A program made the position numbers and the translations under genes. A stretch of 64,000 nucleotides of DNA, taken from positions 1 to 64,000 of the forward strand of contig NZ_CP036343.1 in NCBI RefSeq assembly GCF_007746795.1. The letters run 5' to 3'. The notes below the pieces were generated by a model. The model did no database searches. It worked only from the letters and a program-made list of their open reading frames with translations, and was not told the origin of the DNA. This DNA comes from Gimesia algae (GTDB lineage Bacteria > Planctomycetota > Planctomycetia > Planctomycetales > Planctomycetaceae). Shown here one piece after another: positions 61,573 through 64,000 of the stretch; position 1 is the first letter of the stretch; every line of letters begins with the position of its first letter.

Positions 61573-62706
61573 TGGTTCGTCAAAGGCTTTCGCGATCGAA
61601 CTGGCCAGTTGTTCGAGGGAATAGAATTTCGTGGCGACATCGCGGATGTGGGCGACGGTGGCGGATTTGATGAACATCATTTTGGCCAGATGACGTGAAT
61701 CGTTCTGCGTGCTCTCCACACGGTGCTGGCGGCGTTTGACATACAGCGACAGCGCGTGTTCCATGAACCGGTTGTTCGTCCGCGAGAGTTCATCCGCGAG
61801 TACGGCGGCGGACTCCATTGCCATCGACGCGCCGATGCCCGCGGTCGGCAGGAAACCGGCGGCGGCATCGCCCAGCAGCACCACGCGGCCGCGCGCCCAT
61901 TCGTGTGCGCGGACGTCCGAGAGCTTCCAGAAGAACAGGTCTTCGCTGTCATCGGGCAGGGCTGCCAGGCAAACATCAACCAGTTCTCCCATGTCGGCAA
62001 ACTGAGTACGGATGCGGTCGTTGCGCCCCGGGCTCTGTTCACCGAACTCCCCGGCCACCGGTGCGCCGGCATACACGCCGGCTCCGTCTTTCGTCGGGTA
62101 GATGCCGAAGAAACGGCCCGCGCCCCAGTGTTCGATGAACGTCTCCTGAGGCAGTTGCGCGGGATCGACCCACCAGACCCAGCCTCCCCAGTGCGTGTGA
62201 TAATAAGGCTGTTCGCCGAATACCTGCTGGCGAACTTTGGAATGCAGGCCGTCCGCGCCGACGACCAGATCAAAGGTTTCAATCTTACCATCACTGAACT
62301 GGACGGCGACTTCATCTCCTGTCTGACTCAACGATTGAAAAGTTGTGTTGAACCGCAGGTCGACGCCGTCGAGCGCGGAATGCAGCAGTTTGACCAGTTG
62401 CGGACGCGTGCAGCTTAAGTTCGGCCCGAAGCGATCCGCGATGGGCGCCATCGACCAGTGCTTGACGAGTTCACCGTGATTGTCGCGGACTTCGTAGTCT
62501 TTGCACTCCACACAGTCGGCGGCGAATTTGTCGAACAGACCCAGTCCATGCAGAACGCGATAACCGAGGGGCCAGAGCCCCAGCATGTAACCCGCGTGAT
62601 CGAAGTTAGCGGCCCGTTCGATCAGTGTCGGCTGCAGACCCCGCTGTTTGAGCAACGCCGCCAGCGTCATACCACCAATGCCGGCGCCGATAATCAAAAT
62701 CCGCAT
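61567..62706 (-). CDS. FAD-dependent monooxygenase (PHBH/PheA-type)
   Basis: The 379-residue enzyme is read from ATG 62706 (MRILIIGAGIGGM), preceded by GGGAGA. The longer frame to 62901 places 65 unrelated residues before the Rossmann fold. GAGIGG (residues 7-12) is the FAD motif, and VLLGDAAAGFLPTAGIGA (about 281-298) holds the second FAD motif GD. The DLVVGADGLHS stretch is the third family fingerprint. Class A flavoprotein monooxygenases hydroxylate aromatic or related compounds with NAD(P)H. The substrate is unknown. The 3' end overlaps the DinB remnant. Confidence 0.88.
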   Translation of the reverse strand: MRILIIGAGIGGMTLAALLKQRGLQPTLIERAANFDHAGYMLGLWPLGYRVLHGLGLFDKFAADCVECKDYEVRDNHGELVKHWSMAPIADRFGPNLSCTRPQLVKLLHSALDGVDLRFNTTFQSLSQTGDEVAVQFSDGKIETFDLVVGADGLHSKVRQQVFGEQPYYHTHWGGWVWWVDPAQLPQETFIEHWGAGRFFGIYPTKDGAGVYAGAPVAGEFGEQSPGRNDRIRTQFADMGELVDVCLAALPDDSEDLFFWKLSDVRAHEWARGRVVLLGDAAAGFLPTAGIGASMAMESAAVLADELSRTNNRFMEHALSLYVKRRQHRVESTQNDSRHLAKMMFIKSATVAHIRDVATKFYSLEQLASSIAKAFDEPI

Positions 62707-63159
62707 ATCACTTTTTCTCCCTAAAGGGGGCCCATGATTAAGTATGTGCGTTTGTGTACTGTAGCAGACTGGCGCCTTCCCCTGCGAGGCAAATCGGGAA
62801 AATGCCCCCGTACAGTCGCCTTGATCAACGGGTTCAATCTTTTCTTCAGTGTTCAATTCGGAAGGGACAAGCCATGAGAGCGCGACGATTCTGGATGTCA
62901 AAAGCGGATGGAATCACTTTCTTCATGAGTTATACTGAGAAGTTTCACGGTTTATTCATCACAAATTTAACAAAGCAGGAAACCTGGAGGGAGTGCGAAA
63001 TTCTTCTCTGTGCCGCTGTTTCCCAAGGGTTTGAGGAGTGATACACTCGACAGCAGAGCTTTGCAGAAATGATGAAACTGTAACGCGGGATGGGAAGAGA
63101 TACGGTACAGAATCCGCCAACTTTGACACGGACAGATTTCGCAGCAGGAACGATTAAGT
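62707..63159. other. Long divergent intergenic region
   Basis: These 453 bases between the FAD monooxygenase (-) and the PQQ-propeller gene (+) contain no credible gene. A frame at 62754-63041 has no ribosome site and reads randomly. The last part includes CAGGAACG just before the propeller start. Promoters for both genes must lie here, but I cannot place them with confidence. Confidence 0.45.
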
Positions 63160-64000
63160 ATGAAAAACATGAGAGCCTTTCTATTATTTGTTACTTGCTG
63201 TCTGGCACTATTTCAGGCGGAACTGCAACTGCAGGCAGCCGACTGGCCCACTTACCGGGCCGACGCAGAGCGAACTGGTTTTACAACAGACGGCTTGCCA
63301 GGAGAACTGGCGCTGCAGTGGCGTATTCAGAATTCGCATGCCATCCAGTCCGCCTGGCCACGCAGTACACGGCTGACTTACGACCGTGTGAATCACTGCG
63401 TCATCGCCGATGATCGGGTTTTCTCTGGCGACAGTGTGACCGGAAAAATTCAGGCGGTCGACCTGCAGACCGGAAAACCCGTGTGGGAATATTTTACCGA
63501 AGGACCCGTGCGTTTTGCCCCCACGGTCTGGCAGGATCAACTGCTGGTGACCAGTGATGATGGTTTTCTATATGCATTAAGTGTTGTAGATGGAAGCCTG
63601 TTGTGGAAACACCGGGGCGGCCCGCGTGCAGAGATGGTGGTGGGGAACGAGCGTGTGATCTCCAAATGGCCGGCCCGTGGTGCTGCAGTCGTCGTCGATG
63701 ATACCGTGTACTATGCTGCTGGAATCTGGCCCAGCGATGGAATCTTTCTGCACGCTTTGAACGCGAAAACGGGAGAGCCGGTCTGGTCGAACACGGATTC
63801 AGGCCAGATTTATATGCCGCAACCACACGGCGGCGCCGATGCCAACAGTGGTATCTCAGCACAAGGGTATCTGGCCGTCGCCGGAGATCATCTGCTGGTA
63901 CCCGCCGGGCGTGCCGTGCCAGCGTCGATGAATCGCCTGAACGGTCAATTCGAATATTTTCACCTGCAGAAAAACCGGGCGCAGGGGGGCGGCGATACGA
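63160..64000 (+). CDS. Exported PQQ-type beta-propeller protein (runs off the window)
   Basis: The frame is open from ATG 63160 (AGGAA upstream) to the window end, about 280 codons so far. A signal peptide (MKNMRAFLLFVTCCLALFQ) is followed by AADWPTYRADAERTGFTT, blade repeats (IQAVDLQTGKPVWEYF, YALSVVDGSLLWKHRGG) and an IYYAAGIWPSDG-type segment. It clearly resembles the start of the 1,228-residue protein at 33244 (EDWPTWRKDARRTA and matching blades), so the two are paralogues. Whether it also contains a methyltransferase-like and malectin-like part lies beyond the window. Confidence 0.88.
   Translation, partial: MKNMRAFLLFVTCCLALFQAELQLQAADWPTYRADAERTGFTTDGLPGELALQWRIQNSHAIQSAWPRSTRLTYDRVNHCVIADDRVFSGDSVTGKIQAVDLQTGKPVWEYFTEGPVRFAPTVWQDQLLVTSDDGFLYALSVVDGSLLWKHRGGPRAEMVVGNERVISKWPARGAAVVVDDTVYYAAGIWPSDGIFLHALNAKTGEPVWSNTDSGQIYMPQPHGGADANSGISAQGYLAVAGDHLLVPAGRAVPASMNRLNGQFEYFHLQKNRAQGGGDT

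Noticed and set aside
62754-63041. 95-residue open frame in the last long gap
   Set aside because: No ribosome site, no protein-like pattern and poor agreement with neighbouring codon use.

Overview
The window looks like the replication-origin end of a planctomycete chromosome (Gimesia/Rubinisphaera-like; the assignment is inferred from gene content, not from a search). Supporting evidence is the dnaA-dnaN-dciA-gyrB block next to genes typical of that phylum: exported DUF1501 proteins with Tat signals, an arylsulfatase, an FGE-like protein, PQQ-type beta-propellers with malectin-like tails, and paired BlaI/M56 regulators carrying carboxypeptidase-regulatory-like domains. Base 1 is the dnaA start codon, so the sequence was probably rotated to dnaA.

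Layout. 1-5.65 kb (+): a short DnaA without domain I, a gene-free origin candidate (DnaA-box-like site, DnaA-trio-like CTA repeats, AT-rich tract), dnaN, dciA and gyrB. These end at a hairpin shared with the convergent truD-hpt pair (5.7-7.3 kb, -). 7.4-14.9 kb (-): an exported protein of unknown function, a lutABC lactate-oxidation operon, an FAD oxidoreductase-aldo/keto reductase pair and a RidA protein. 15.2-19.8 kb (+): flotillin-like FloA, a small protein, a FabH-like ketosynthase and an alginate-export-type porin.

19.8-25.2 kb is an accessory, repeat-rich segment. Two near-identical direct repeats bracket two orphan AT-richer genes, and three copies of a roughly 280-bp palindromic, MITE-like element lie nearby, around an esterase and a DUF1501 protein. 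25.2-37 kb holds a sodium/solute symporter with a translationally coupled two-helix partner, an SGNH hydrolase, a DinB-family protein, a sulfatase, a second DUF1501 protein and a 1,228-residue exported protein joining two beta-propellers, a methyltransferase-like fold and a malectin-like domain.

37-51 kb is regulatory: an autoregulated-looking PadR/HAAS pair, an orphan hybrid histidine kinase, and two BlaI-M56 pairs with visible palindromic operators but no beta-lactamase. 51-64 kb contains an HTH-fused N6-adenine DNA methyltransferase coupled to a metallo-beta-lactamase-fold hydrolase, carbohydrate-active exported proteins (parallel beta-helix, GH32/43-like), an FGE-like protein lacking the catalytic cysteines, a phosphodiesterase, an XRE/membrane-protein pair, a SUKH-like protein, an FAD monooxygenase that overlaps the remnant of a DinB gene, and the start of a second PQQ-propeller protein that runs off the window.

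No tRNA, rRNA, CRISPR array, prophage or complete insertion sequence was recognised. The best candidates for new biology are the HTH-methyltransferase/MBL pair, the repeat-bracketed orphan-gene module, the propeller-methyltransferase-malectin fusion and the origin architecture.
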